NCBI RefSeq assembly: GCF_004011695.2
Contig: NC_082418.1
Coordinates: forward strand, 1,116,001 to 1,180,000
Length of the DNA stretch: 64,000 nucleotides
Origin: Ascochyta rabiei
Taxonomy: Eukaryota; Ascomycota; Dothideomycetes; Pleosporales; Didymellaceae
Reading direction: 5' to 3'
Shown here piece by piece: positions 53,112-64,000 of this stretch. Position 1 is the stretch's first letter; the number at the start of each line of letters is the position of its first letter. Below the pieces are notes generated by a model, which did no database searches, was not told the origin of the DNA, and saw only the letters and a list, made by a program, of their open reading frames with translations. The translations under genes were made by a program, and so were the position numbers.

Positions 53112-54446
53112 TTAAGCGGCAGCGGGGGCGGCAGCTGGTGCCTCCTCGCTCTTCTGCTCGACAGGCGCGGCAGCCTCGGCATCGGCAGCCTTGTCCTCCT
53201 TGGGGGCGGAAGAGTCGGCAGCCTCGGCCTCGTTGCTGTCCGATGATGTCCAGAGGGTGAGGTTGTCACGGAGGAGCTGCATGATGAGAGTGCTGTCACG
53301 GTACGACTCCTCAGACAGGGAGTCGAGCTCGGCAATGGCATCGTCGAAGGCCTGCTTGGCGAGGTGGCAAGCACGGTCAGGTGAGTTCAGGATCTCGTAG
53401 TAGAAGACCGAGAAGTTCAGAGCCAGACCCAGGCGGATGGGGTGAGTGGGGGTGAGCTCGGTCTGGGCCACGTCGGTGGCCGTCTGTGGGAGGGCGTCAG
53501 TGGTTGCATCTGCGTTGGGCAGGCAGTTATTGCGTCATACCTTGTAGGCCTCGTGTGCGGCAGTCGCAGCGACCTTGCGCTTCTCGCCGGAAGCGAACTC
53601 GGCGAGGTAGCGGTGGTAGTCACCCTTCCTGTTGCAGCGGTCAGCCTCGCGGTGTCCTGTGCTATCTTGTGCCGAGCCGTGTGGACGCACATCTTGTGGT
53701 AGAAGACCTTGGACTCGCCAGACTCGGCCTTGGGGATGAGGGACTCGTCGAGGACGTTCAGGACATCCTGGCAGACCTTCTCCAGCTCCGTCTCGATCTT
53801 CTGGCGGTAGTCGCGGATGGTGCCCACGTGCTTCTCGGAGCCCTTGGACTCCTCCTTCTGCTCGATCGAGGAGATGATGCGCCACGAGGCACGTCGTGTG
53901 CCGACAACGTTCTTGTAGGCGACGGACAGGAGGTTGCGCTCGTCCACGGTGAGCTCACCGCCAATCTGCATCGTGTTAGGGCAGGCTGCTCGGCGTTGCA
54001 GGGGCACGGCGACGGGGGCCGCGTGTTGGCACAGCGTGCGGGCGGCGTGGGCATACCTTGGCGACTTCCTGCGAAACAGTCAGCTCGTGAGTCGGGGTGG
54101 CTACGGCGGTGTCTGCGGCGGACTGACCTTCATGTACGTGACCATCTCTGTGGGCGGCAGGGTTAGCATGCGTGGGCGGCGGGTTGGGCACACCAGCACT
54201 TACCATCGTAGCGCTCGGCCTGCTCGCACAGCCTGGCGAGGAAGGTCTTGCTGTTGCGACGTCAATAGGGCGGTGGTGCGGGGGCGGCAGCAGATAGGCC
54301 GTACCTCTCGCGCTGTTGGGGTGGCCAGGTTAGCCTCTGTTACTGTTGACCATCATCGTGGGCCGGGGTTGAGCGCCCGAGGGGCATCCCGCCGGCCAGC
54401 AAGGGCGGGGAGCGCAGAGAAAGGGTCACGTACCTCGTTCGCCATT
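53112..54446 (-). CDS. BMH1: 14-3-3 protein (eight exons including microexons)
   Basis: Eight exons on the minus strand: 54435-54446 (12 nt), 54305-54312 (8 nt), 54204-54250 (47), 54128-54147 (20), 54057-54068 (12), 53691-53965, 53541-53628, 53112-53483. The total is 277 aa. Spliced residues read [15 protein letters not shown]... then [23 protein letters not shown], the typical fungal 14-3-3 N terminus. The phosphopeptide groove is complete ([40 protein letters not shown]). The tail is Glu/Ala-rich. 14-3-3 dimers bind phospho-Ser/Thr proteins in metabolism, cell-cycle and stress control. Introns are 54-122 bp, with GTACGT, GTACGG, GTAAGT, GTCAGT, GTATGC, GTGCGT and GTATGA donors. Confidence 0.95.
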
Positions 54447-55619
54447 GTATCGGACGTGTGGTGGACGGGAGTGCTGGTCGGATGGGACGGGGGTGGGTGC
54501 AGAGGTGCTTGGGGAAGGATACAGGCGGTGTGGGTGTGCTGCTGACGTTCACGGAAGAGTTTGTCGACTTGTTTGGGGGAAGATGGGAGGAAGCGAGCGG
54601 CTGTCTGGACAGGTGAAGACGGCGCCAAGGAGCGACTGAGCGACTGAGCGACTGAGCGACTGCCCATGGACAGCAGGACCAGCAGGACCAGCAGGACCCC
54701 ACTGCGCCTTCTCTTCTCCAGAGGGCCGCCAATACGGTCGACTCCCATGGCCGCTGCCTTGGCCGCCCACGACCCGGCTTTTTCTTCTGCAAACGCCGCG
54801 CTGCCTCTTGCTTCTACTTTGCTGCTCTCTGCTCTCTCTCTGCTGGTCATGTGCTCTTGGCAAGGAGGGGAGGGGTCCAGAGGGCTAGCAGCCCGTCGCT
54901 CGTCGTGCACACAAACAGACGGCCACAGCCTGCACACACGCTCTGCTCTTCTCGCTCCATGTACGCTCCGTCTTGCACGTCTTCCACGTCTTCACGTCTC
55001 CGCAATGGCGATTGCAATTACTATTGCCGCCGCTGTCGCACTAAATCACGCGGCTGCCAGCGAGTCGTGCGCTGGTTGGCCCCCGACGTGGCATGGCCCA
55101 TCAGCCAAAGTGAAGCCTGAAGCACGCCCATGAGTCGTGTCACTTGAGATGAACGTTGCATTCACCAAGCACCTCTCACTCGGTGCACGGGAGCCATGAC
55201 AATGCGCACCTCGTCGATGCGTGCACACCTGCGCACATGGCCTGAAACAGGTTGTTGGCCAGCAAACTGCTTCATCATACGACGGCCAGCTCGTCTTCAG
55301 CGCCGCAACCAATGCCGTGCTTTCCTCCTACCCAAGCCACCGTATTGCTATCGCTGCTGTACCGGCACCTTGCCTTGTCCAGCCTCTGCCTTTCCTACCC
55401 CAGCCCGTCAACGGCTCCCCGTCCGCTGCAGCACGCATCCGTCATGCAGCGCAGGCCTGGGTGCGTCAACTGCAGCACGTGAAGCTTCCATGTGCCCGTC
55501 TGTAACGCGGCCGCCATTGTCCTCCCGGGGGGCAACCTGATCATCTGAGACGGCCCTACCCAAGTCCCTCACGGCGCGTCTATGCCCTTGTCGACTGCCT
55601 GTTTCGAGTGCCAGTTGCT
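54447..55619. other. 14-3-3 upstream region with short tandem repeats
   Basis: No supported gene. GAGCGACT repeats four times at about 54630-54661 and AGCAGGACC three times at about 54672-54698, both about 200 bp upstream of the 14-3-3 start. The rest, up to the DUF1640 gene, shows nothing specific. Confidence 0.6.
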
Positions 55620-56556
55620 TCACATCAACAAACGCCAAACACCGAGCATGAGCGCCGCAGTACCCGTGCAAACACCCCTACAAACTGGTCAGCAACGGCA
55701 CAGGAAGCCAAAGCACAGGGGGGCTGTGACGTACATCAACCACTGTAGCGTCGAGAACTTGACTGCCTCGAGCCTCTCTCGCAGCTGCGCTGTCTCCTGC
55801 TCGATTCTTGTCTCCGTCTCCTTCAGCTTGAGCTCTTGCACATTTGCCTCCTCCCTGATGCGACCCTTCTCGAGATTCAGGTCCAACCGCACAGACGCCT
55901 GCGTCCGCTGTATCTCGTCCCGCAGTCGCGAGTTTAGCTTCGCCAGCTCGTTGGTTAGCCGCTCGTGAGATGCGCGCGTCAGCGACGACTCCGTCGAGTC
56001 GGCCGTCATGAGCTCAGACCGGAGCTTCGCGAAATCGACCTTCTGCGTGTACGTAGCCTTCTCTTGGTCCTCGCGAAGCACCATGGTACGTGTGAGGTTT
56101 TGTATGCTGGAGACGATCAACCAAATGCTGTAGACGTGCTGTGCGGTACGAGCTGACCGACCTTTCCTCTATGACGTCCCCGAGCACTTTCATCATCCCT
56201 TCTGCTTGCTCGTCTGTGAACCCTTCCTCCTTGAGACGCTGAACAAACTTGAGCGTATCGAAGTGGTGATCCTTGAACTGCGGTGCGCTGGCGCTGAACT
56301 TGCGACGGAACGCGACAGCGGAAGCGTAGCCAGCAGCGAAATGGGTGCCCTCCTTGTGCCATCGCAGGATGCCTTGCCGCTGCAACACCGCGCTTACATG
56401 CTGTGTGGCGCTTCGCTCAGGAGCTGGAGCAGGCCGACGCCGTCTTGCTTCTACCAGACATTGCGCCGCCGGTCGGGAGGCAGCCGTGATCGTCCATGAG
56501 GTTCGGGGTAGCCAGAACCGCGGTATCGCCGTCCTCGCGATCGTAGGTGCTGCCAT
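55620..56556 (-). CDS. FMP32: DUF1640 / CCDC90-family mitochondrial protein
   Basis: Exons 56162-56556, 55735-56106 and 55620-55677 give 274 aa. The N terminus (MAAPTIARTAIPRFW...) is a mitochondrial presequence. The DUF1640 core begins FDTLKFVQRLKEEGFTDEQAEGMMKVLGDVIEES, continues as a long coiled coil (RLTNELAKLNSRLRDEIQRTQ, KLKETETRIEQE) and ends in one membrane segment encoded by the 58-nt last exon (WLMGVCTGTAALMLGVWRLLM). This is the layout of yeast Fmp32 and animal MCUR1/CCDC90B, inner-membrane proteins linked to respiratory complex assembly or calcium uptake. The first intron uses a GTCGGT donor, which is weak. Confidence 0.87.
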
Positions 56557-56922
56557 GGTGGTGTTGTGGTCGGGAAGGGCAATGGTCCGCTGCCGCAAGA
56601 AAGCGTGTGAAGCTCACTCGACTCGCCGCGCTAGGGACGGCGGCCATGTCATGGCTGCTGTGTGGCCAAATACGGCAAACGCTTCCCGTCATCGGCACGC
56701 TTGTGACTTGTCTGACGCGAGCAAGGATCTGGTACTGTCGACAATGGCATTCTTTTTGTCAAAGGTAAGCTTGGAGTACGTTGTAAGTTATCGCTGATGG
56801 TATCGCGCCAAAGTCTGGTAACCGCCGAGAGAAGCGCAACACAAATCCCAATCATCCCCTGCTATGCAACCGCTCAAACGCAAGAACAAAGCACGCCAGC
56901 TTTCACCGCACATTACCACACT
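56557..56922. other. Intergenic between DUF1640 and WW-phosphatase genes
   Basis: 366 bp; no supported gene. Confidence 0.4.
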
Positions 56923-59900
56923 TCACCTCCCATACTCCAAGCTCGGTACAATGACAGGGCCATACTTCATGGGCGCGCTGTAGCCGCCGTCGTTCTGCAC
57001 CATGAAATCCACCGCCAAGCTCAGCTTCCCACTTCCATGGCCGGGCACGGCTTGGCCGAATGTGCCATTGACAATCTCAGGGTCGTAAATGACACAAGCG
57101 ACATAGTTTCTGCGGCCCATGAGCCGCTTGTATTCCCGAGCTTGCCCGTTCACGTCCTGCGTGAAGATCTCCATCATGTCTTCCTTGGTATCCGTAGGCT
57201 GTTGACTGCTGCGATGACCGTTCTGCGGTACGTAAAGCGCCCGATTGTTGTGCAACAGTCGAAGAACGTAGTTGCCAGGTGGACCATTGACCACAGAAGA
57301 CGAAATGATTTGGTACATGGTCTTGTGGTCTTGCGGTCTTGCTGGGTCATGTACAAGACCAGCACCGCAGCAGTCGACCGCTCCAGAGAAGAACGTCATG
57401 CGCAATGACTTGTTGTGAGCGATGCCTTGCAGAGTCCGGATCAAGTAGGTCCGCTCAAGGTCCTAATCTCATTAGCACGGTCCGGAGATGTGAGCAAAAG
57501 AGACGGTTACCTTTGATTCGTGCGTCCACATATCTCTCAACTCATCGAGCAAGTCGATTTCTCCAAAAGGACTGAGAACACCGCTCATCAGACCAGACTT
57601 GCCGACAGCCTTCTTGATTGAATTGAAGCCATCGCCAACCACGCTCTTCGCGCCGACAACGCCAGCAACACCGGCCGTGACCTTTCCAAGCATGTTGAAG
57701 GTGCCAGTAACCGCCTTCTTCCCCGTTGCCATTGAGTGTGCCAGGTGCTCGACAGACTCCAGGCGAGGATAAACAATTGGGACCGGAACCATCCAGATAC
57801 AATGCTGCACGCTCGGAGGCAGCGTTGCAACTTTGGGGAAGATACCTTGGTATGTCGGACCGGCCATGACCTGATGCGGGTTGCGTTCAGACCGACAGTC
57901 TGGACCAACGACTGTGACGCAAGGTCCGAGGTACTTGATGAAGTGCCAGCCAGTTCCTGTAATTGTAAAGAGGTCCATGTCATTACTGACGTTTCGGAGA
58001 ATCTCAAGTGTGGTGTGGTGTTGGAAAAGCAGATACATCTCAATGCCGAGCCGTCCAATGTTCTTGAACATGTTAGAGAACTGCATATACTCAGGGTAAG
58101 AACCGAATCCATCAAAGCTGTTTGCTGTCAGCACCGTGCTTTTCCGAATGTGCAAGATACGTACATGTCGTGATCATCCAGTGCAAGGATATGGGGAATC
58201 TGAGCAAAAGCTTCTCGCAGGTTCGGTTGATCAAAGTGGCTGGTATAGTAGTGGAAGTAGGCATGGCAGACCTCTTCTTCATGCTTTGCTGTCCAAGGGG
58301 CATTCTTGCGTGCCTCTTTGCCGCTTGTTGCCGTCCATTGCTTCAACAACGGAATCTCCTTCCAGAGTCTGTCTGCGTAGATCTGACCGCCGAGTCCCAA
58401 CTGCACGTGAAAGCCGCCGCACTCGGCGTTCTTTTGCAGTATGTCTTTCCACATGAGTCCTACACCACCAAGCTTTGTTCTATCGTTGGCGCTCACATTG
58501 AGCGCGAAGTCGTTGCCAGAATGAGCAATGAATCTCCAGCTGGTCTCGTGGCGTCCGGCAACCAGGAACTCGTAGCGCGTACAGCCCAGGTGTGAGGTGA
58601 TAGCGTAGGTCCACTTAGCCGCATGCTCCTCGTCCATCCTCAAGTCGATGTCGTATCGGTAGAATATCCATGTTTGATGAGTGTAGATGGGGTTTGCCTT
58701 CAACTGCCGCGGATTCGGTGACAAATCCTGGCTCTGATGGATGTGGATGGTTGGAGGATTAGGAGTGTTTGTAACCAGTAGGATGGAACCAAGCCACAAT
58801 CCTCGCTCAAGATCCATATTTGTATATCTCAGGTACGGCCCAAAATACACTCCATTTGTAGGCTGCACTTTATAAGTATCTACACCTGCGGTCGGTGGCG
58901 GGCCTGTAAAGCCCCGGCGGTTGGCGTTGCCAGTGGCGCCATTCCAAAGTCACTGGAATATCCCACAGTTTGAGTGGGGAATCCTGGTGAGGCCAGAGGC
59001 TGCTTGCCAAAAGATGGAGATGCCAAAGGGTTGACGAATGTGCCTGTAGGAGACAACGGCTCATTCAAGTTCAGTGGCGTCGGACCCTTGGGAAATTCCC
59101 ATTGTGTTGACTGTGTAGGCAGGTGAATGTAGTAGTATTGTCCCGAGGAAGGGTCCAGATGTGCAATCCATCCTTCAGGCAAAGGCGGGGGAGACGCTGG
59201 ACCTGCTCCTGGCGCTGGGGCTGGGCTTGGGGTGTGAGTTGGCTGCGTGGTTTGTATCTGCGGCAAAAATTGCTGTGGTGTAGGCGTTGGCGAGACAACA
59301 TTGACGGGCTGCGATGGTCCAGCTTGTTGGGGTCGTGGATCGTTTGCAAATGCAGGATGACCCTGCATTGGATCGCTCAAGGATACGCCTTGGGGAATGG
59401 GCTGAGGCTGCTGTCCTTTCTCGTTTGGGTATCGCTGTGCCTGCTGAGCATTTGCCTGCTGGATGCTCGAGTAAGATGGTGGTGGTTCATCGTTAACGTT
59501 CATCCGGCCCATATCCTGGGTCAAAGGGTGTTCTGGTCGCATGCTGCTGGGAGGTGGCGATGACATATTGCCAACACCGTTGGGTGCCTGCGGAAGAGGG
59601 CCTTGAGGAGGTGTGCTGGAAGCGCCTGGTTGGGCCTCTCCCATACCCTGATACACTTGTGGCTGGCCGTACGGTGTCTGTCCTGGCTGCTCTGTGGGCG
59701 TCCATGGCCTTCGTATGGGCTGTTGCTGCTGTTGCTGCTGCTGCTGTTGCTGCTGGCTCGGAACTGGCGAGCTGTGTACTGGTCGAGGCTGTTGATTTGC
59801 ATAGATTTGGTTTCTTTGCGCAGCAGCCGCATTCTGGGCGCTCTGTGCCTGCAGACTTGTCAATGTGGACGTCCCTGCAATGCCGGCTGCTGCAAATCGC

Positions 59901-60742
59901 GCTTCGATGCCGCCACCAGGAGGTGGAATAATGGGAGTCTCGGGGGGTGGGGGCGAGCCTCGCTGAGCTTTCACTGTGGAGGTGGAGGCTGTCGAGCTCA
60001 GACGGTTGATGCCTCCAGGGGTTGGAATGTTTAGTGTTTGTGGTGCTGGCTGGTTCGAAGATGTCCCTGGGGCAGTGCCTGCGCTCGGTGGAGGCCAGTA
60101 CTGTTGGTGGTAATCTGGAAATGGGTTCGGGTCTGTGCTGCCTTTTCTCTGTGGCGCTCTCGCAAACAGGCCCTCCTTATCTGGTGTTTCTGGTCCTGGA
60201 GAGTCCGGGAGCGGCTTGGGCGCAGTCCCTCGTCGCTCTGCCAACCGCGAAGGCTGGATCGAGCCGTCCTGGTTTCTCCCACCGTACCCTCCTACACTCG
60301 GCCTGTTGGGGTCGTTTGCATCGAATCTCGCGCGCTGCTCGGGCGAGATTGGGACGGGCCCGGTTGCATGTGAGCTTCGTCTGCGGCCCTCTGGCTGTGG
60401 CGGAGTCGCGTTGCGTGCTGGGCGCTCTCGTTCGCCAAGGGGGGTGTACCGTCCTTGGGTGAGCGCGGGAGGCGCATCGTCCACTGGGTAGGGCAGCGGA
60501 GCTGTTGGTGGTGGGACTGTTGGTGGACTTGAAGGAGGCGCTGGAAACGAGGGCATGGGCGGCGGGCGCGAGAAGGCTGGAGGCTTGCTCGCATTGCCGG
60601 CCGAGTCTGCTCGCGGGGGCGGGCTCTTGGATGTTGGCGACTGCTTCTGTATCCTCAGGGGACCGACGGTAGGCGTGCGCGCATCTGTCTCATACCGCAA
60701 GAAGAGCTCCTCTTCCGGTCTTCCTTGCTTACGGCCCTCCAT
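56923..60742 (-). CDS. WW-domain / PhoD-like phosphatase multidomain protein
   Basis: Four exons: 58954-60742, 58165-58903, 57511-58117, 56923-57462, giving 1,224 aa. The first 520 residues are Pro/Ser/Gln-rich and disordered, with a 12-Gln run encoded near 59720-59755. A WW domain follows (about 522-553: LPEGWIAHLDPSSGQYYYIH then STQWEFP). A PhoD-like metallophosphatase region begins after residue 600 (VQPTNGVYFGPYLRYTN) and contains ILALDDHD joined by splicing to IFDGFGSYPE. The first intron (58904-58953, 50 bp) is inferred: donor GTGACT, acceptor TTTACAG, giving SSPPPTAGVDTYKVQ. Without it, a stop separates the two halves. WW domains bind Pro-rich partners; the substrate of fungal PhoD-like enzymes is unknown. 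Confidence 0.8.
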
Positions 60743-62523
60743 GCTGGTTCAAGGCTGCAGTCTGCACGCCGTCTTTCTATGCGTTCGTCCCTGTATCGCC
60801 TGAGAGACTGGAGGTACTCGAATCTTGGTTCACGCTGACCTGAGTTGGGCGCTGCTTAGCGACCGTCCCAGGTGGGCAGGAACGTGGTGGGGCAGTGACA
60901 GATGACGTCTGACGCAGGAGCGCAGCAGGTACCTTCACATGCACAGGGGCCAGTGGGGTTATATGTCGAGGGCTGGAAGACCGGCAATGCACCTGACTCC
61001 TGATCCCCGCTGCCGTCCGAGGCCCTCTTACCTAGCCTCCCTCCATGACTGCACTGCAACACGTTGGGCTGCTGCGGGTCTGCTGCTCTCGACGCGCCCG
61101 CGTCTCTGGCCTCCTATCCTCCTATTGGCTGGCTACACCCTCCTGGCTGTGCCCTCTACGCGCCGGCGGCCGCTTTGGAGACCACAAATCACAGCTTGGC
61201 GGGCGCATAGCAGCCATGTTCCAGGCGCTCGAGCTGATCCTCCAGAAAGGAGACGTTCCGACTCGACGGCTGCGTGCAGCTCTGGGCTTCATGGTCCCTG
61301 GACCGCGACGAAGATCCTGGAAGAGTTGGGCATGAAGACCTTCAAAGACTCCAGGCGAGGTGAAAAGAAGGCGAAATCTCGAAAAGCAAGCCACGCAATG
61401 CGCAGACTGCATTGTCTTGTACAGTTACAACACTAGAGAAGGAACGAAATATTCTCGACCGTGTAAGAGCATAGTGCACATTCATGTCTGGTTGCAGCTT
61501 CGGCCAGACGCCAACGACCCGAGAGCGCGTTCCATGCACCGGGACGATGCGTGCGCCCGTCTAGGATTCACACGAGCTCGTCAAAGTAGCTAGCTTTGTC
61601 TCTGTTGGGGAAACGGCGCGGTAGCACAAGCAGCGTCCCATGGTTGTGCCTCAAGGACCCTGACGACCTTCACACCGCTGTGGTACCCTGGCCACAATCT
61701 CTCGCGCGCAGCTACTCGGCATATCAACCCTCTTCAACGACACACAAGGCTGTCACCTTGAAGTCGGCTAAAAGCATGCAGATTGTAAAGCGTGGGCTCA
61801 TTTGGTCGACAGGGACCGCTGCCAGTCACCAGAAGTGGTAAGCACAAAGCCACAGGACAGGGCTGACTTCAGCTGCAAGTACGAGCTTATCGTCCACCCT
61901 CCACAACTGCTGTTGTCTACCAGGCTGGGTAAAGGTCTCCATCGTGTCATCTTCCCCACTTCTCTCTCTCTCTTCTTTCCAGAACCACTGCATTGTACAC
62001 GCTCATTCTTATATGCTCGTATAAATCGTAGAGCTCATCGAACAGAAACAGTGGCTCGACATGCCTATCGTACAGCAAGCGCCAACGGTAGCATCGCTCG
62101 ACTCTCAGACGCCAGGTCTCCCACCACATGCGATGGAGATGTTGTAGATGGGGAGAGGGTGGGTACGGCGAGGGCTAGGGTGGTTGTGTTCAGGTGTTGA
62201 GTGAGGGACAGAGAAGACAGGACGGGTCTGGACCAAGGGCGTGGAAGGAGCGACGTAGAGGAAGTGAGACCCGAATCTTGAGTTATAGATAGGGTGAGAT
62301 AGTCATTACTAGACATGGCAGAGTAGGCTCAGGCAATGCTTGTTTAAGAGAGGAGAGTGCAGAGAGGAAGCCATGTACAGATGTATTAGAAGTCACGCAT
62401 GCTACAAAATCTATCAAACGTTCAAAGAAACCAAACCAAACTTTTCCACAGCAACACAACGCGGTTCACACCGCCTATTGTCCTTTATGCACATAACGCT
62501 CGTCAAGATATGTACAACACGAT
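60743..62523. other. Intergenic, about 1.8 kb
   Basis: Upstream of the WW-phosphatase gene and downstream of ODC. No supported gene; short frames on both strands look random. Confidence 0.45.
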
Positions 62524-63919
62524 TCAAAGACCCATGAGAGCCTGGGCGCCCGGCTCGCTGCATACGTACACAACATCGTGGCTGTCGGTGAAGCCGTTGA
62601 AGCGGGTGGCAGAGCACTTGGTGTACGCACCCATGTCCTCAAAGTACAGCCAATCGCCGACGTCCAGGAGCTCGGGGAAGGTGCTGGACGAGGAGATGAT
62701 GTCAATGCCGTCGCAGGTTGGGCCCCAAATCGAGTACTCGACTTGGGACGGCGTGTCGTAGCCCGAGCGGCGCGCGTCGTACAAGACATCGTTGCCTGAC
62801 TTGAGGACCCTTGCGACAGGGTGCTGGTGGTCAAAGATGATGCTCGAGAAGTTGCCGTAGACGCCGTCGTTCAGGTACAACATGTAGTTGGTCGTGCCCA
62901 GAGTAGCGTCGGTGACAGTGCGACGGGCAATGACGTGGCAGGCGATGGTGAAGGCCGTGGAGACGTAGTAACGTCCAGGCTCGCCGATGACGCGAATGTG
63001 GGGCGGAAAGTACTCGTCCAAGGAGGCAGACAAAACCGCAGCCATGGGCTCGAAAGTGGCATCGCCAGTGAAGCCACCGCCAACGTCCAAAGTATGCATG
63101 TTGAAGCCAAGGGCAGCCGCTTGGTCGAAGACAAAACGAGCGTCCTGCACGGCCTTGATGAAGGCCTTGGGGTCGGATGCGCCGGAGCCCACGTGGAAAG
63201 CTACGCCCACAACATTGAGCTCCAGCTTTTTCGCAAGCTCTAGCAACTCGCTGGTCTGATCCATGGCAGCACCGAACTTCTGGCTCAGACGGCACAGACT
63301 GGCCGTGTCGTCGGTGATGATGCGCAGATACAGCTCAGCACCAGGGAAGAGCTGCTTGGTCTTGTAGAGCTCGTCGGCATTGTCAAAGGTCATTTGCTTG
63401 ACACCAGCATTGGCGGCGTAGCGGACGTACGACTTGGTCTTGCAGGGCTGCGCGTAAATGATGCGAGAGGGGTCGACGCCAATGTTGAGGACTGTCTCGA
63501 TCTCGTTCTTGGAGGCGCAGTCGAAGCCGAGCCCAAGCTCCGTCATGAGGCGCAAGACTTGCGGGTCCGGGTTGCACTTGACGGCTGGTCGCATGTTAGT
63601 AAAGACAAGGTACTGTAGGGGCGATGGGCTGCGGCTCACCATAGTGTGGCTTGACACGAGCCAGGTTCTTCTTCCACCGCAGGTGCTGGCGGTAGACCTC
63701 GCCCAGATCGGCGACGAAGAAAGTGTCCTCGTCGCCGACATCACAGACATCGTGATCGATAGCCTCGACACGGTTCTTCAAAGCTGCGCCAATGAGCTGC
63801 TTGGCTTTTCCCACGCCATGGTTGTCGACGCTGCCAGGGGAACAGTCGTTGAAGTACGATTTGTGATTCAACGAGATGTTGTATTCCTCTGGAGGGGGCG
63901 TAAGAGCAGAAGGTGCCAT
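62524..63919 (-). CDS. SPE1: Ornithine decarboxylase
   Basis: Exons 63640-63919 and 62524-63584 (55-bp intron) give 446 aa. The splice junction creates HYAVKCNPDP, in which Lys96 is the expected PLP-binding residue. Other group IV decarboxylase motifs are FDCASKNEIE, VAFHVGSGASDP, LDVGGGFTGD, the PLP-phosphate-binding GEPGRYYV, and WGPTCDGID, whose Cys384 is the active-site Cys contributed across the dimer. The enzyme turns ornithine into putrescine, the entry step of polyamine synthesis, in the cytosol. Only 81 bp of leader are in the window, so upstream-ORF control cannot be judged. Confidence 0.95.
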
Positions 63920-64000
63920 TCCCTTACTAGTGGCCAGTTGGGGAGCAGCTAGTAGTGATTAAGAGGGGTTGCTGGATGGCGAAGGGGCGTTAAGGCGGCT
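63920..64000. promoter_or_regulatory. Start of the ODC 5' leader (cut by window edge)
   Basis: The 81 bases upstream of the ODC ATG. No uORF start is seen in this short piece on the minus strand; the rest lies outside the window. Confidence 0.4.

Noticed and set aside
58868..58890. 23-bp GTGTAG...GTGCAG segment as the intron joining the WW and PhoD halves
   Set aside because: Too short for spliceosomal removal; the 50-bp intron at 58904-58953 explains the frame change and keeps conserved upstream residues.

Overview
The window looks like nuclear DNA of a filamentous ascomycete. Genes are split by short spliceosomal introns, mostly 40-62 bp, with GT(A/G)-type donors and CTNAC-like branch points. 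Typical fungal families are present: a Zn2Cys6 regulator, a GPR1/FUN34 transporter, an LCCL membrane protein, a hybrid histidine kinase and a DUF1640 protein. Several lineage-restricted proteins, and a 177-bp tandem repeat carrying C-to-T/G-to-A changes, suggest Dothideomycetes. That class assignment is inference; no rRNA or other marker is present. I saw no tRNA, rRNA, CRISPR array, transposase or viral gene.

Left third (1-24,400). In order: the 3' end of a dolichol kinase gene (SEC59), a C2H2 zinc-finger gene broken by a frameshift, an acetate-transporter-family gene, an acyl-CoA dehydrogenase/DszC-like flavoenzyme, an LCCL membrane protein, a large Lys-rich orphan, then a divergent pair (mitoribosomal mS41/FYV4 and Arp2/3 subunit ARC40). 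After the 177-bp repeat come a Zn2Cys6 regulator, a small two-TM protein, a coiled-coil protein, a protein with an F-box-like N terminus, a small mitochondrial membrane protein, UMP kinase (URA6) and eIF3m.

Middle (24,400-50,500). Two small orphans and a GNAT-like gene precede the PI 4-kinase STT4, whose first coding exon is predicted to be only 5 nt. A 4.1-kb gene-free stretch with several different short tandem repeats separates it from a hybrid histidine kinase. Then come a SERCA-type Ca2+-ATPase, a Cys-rich orphan and a nucleoside 2-deoxyribosyltransferase-like gene.

Right part (51,600-64,000) is almost entirely minus strand: DPH4 (diphthamide J-protein), 14-3-3 with an 8-nt and a 12-nt microexon, a DUF1640/FMP32 mitochondrial protein, a 1,224-aa protein with an N-terminal WW domain and a C-terminal PhoD-like phosphatase, and ornithine decarboxylase (SPE1).

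Most genes are housekeeping and do not form a biosynthetic cluster. Signalling is well represented (STT4, hybrid kinase, SERCA, 14-3-3, WW-phosphatase), but nothing in the layout shows co-regulation. I found no convincing new multigene system. The most unusual items are the WW-PhoD architecture, the 14-3-3 microexons, the frameshifted zinc-finger gene with a nearby 24-bp perfect palindrome, and the RIP-like block. All exon models were built by eye from splice signals, reading frame and family resemblance.
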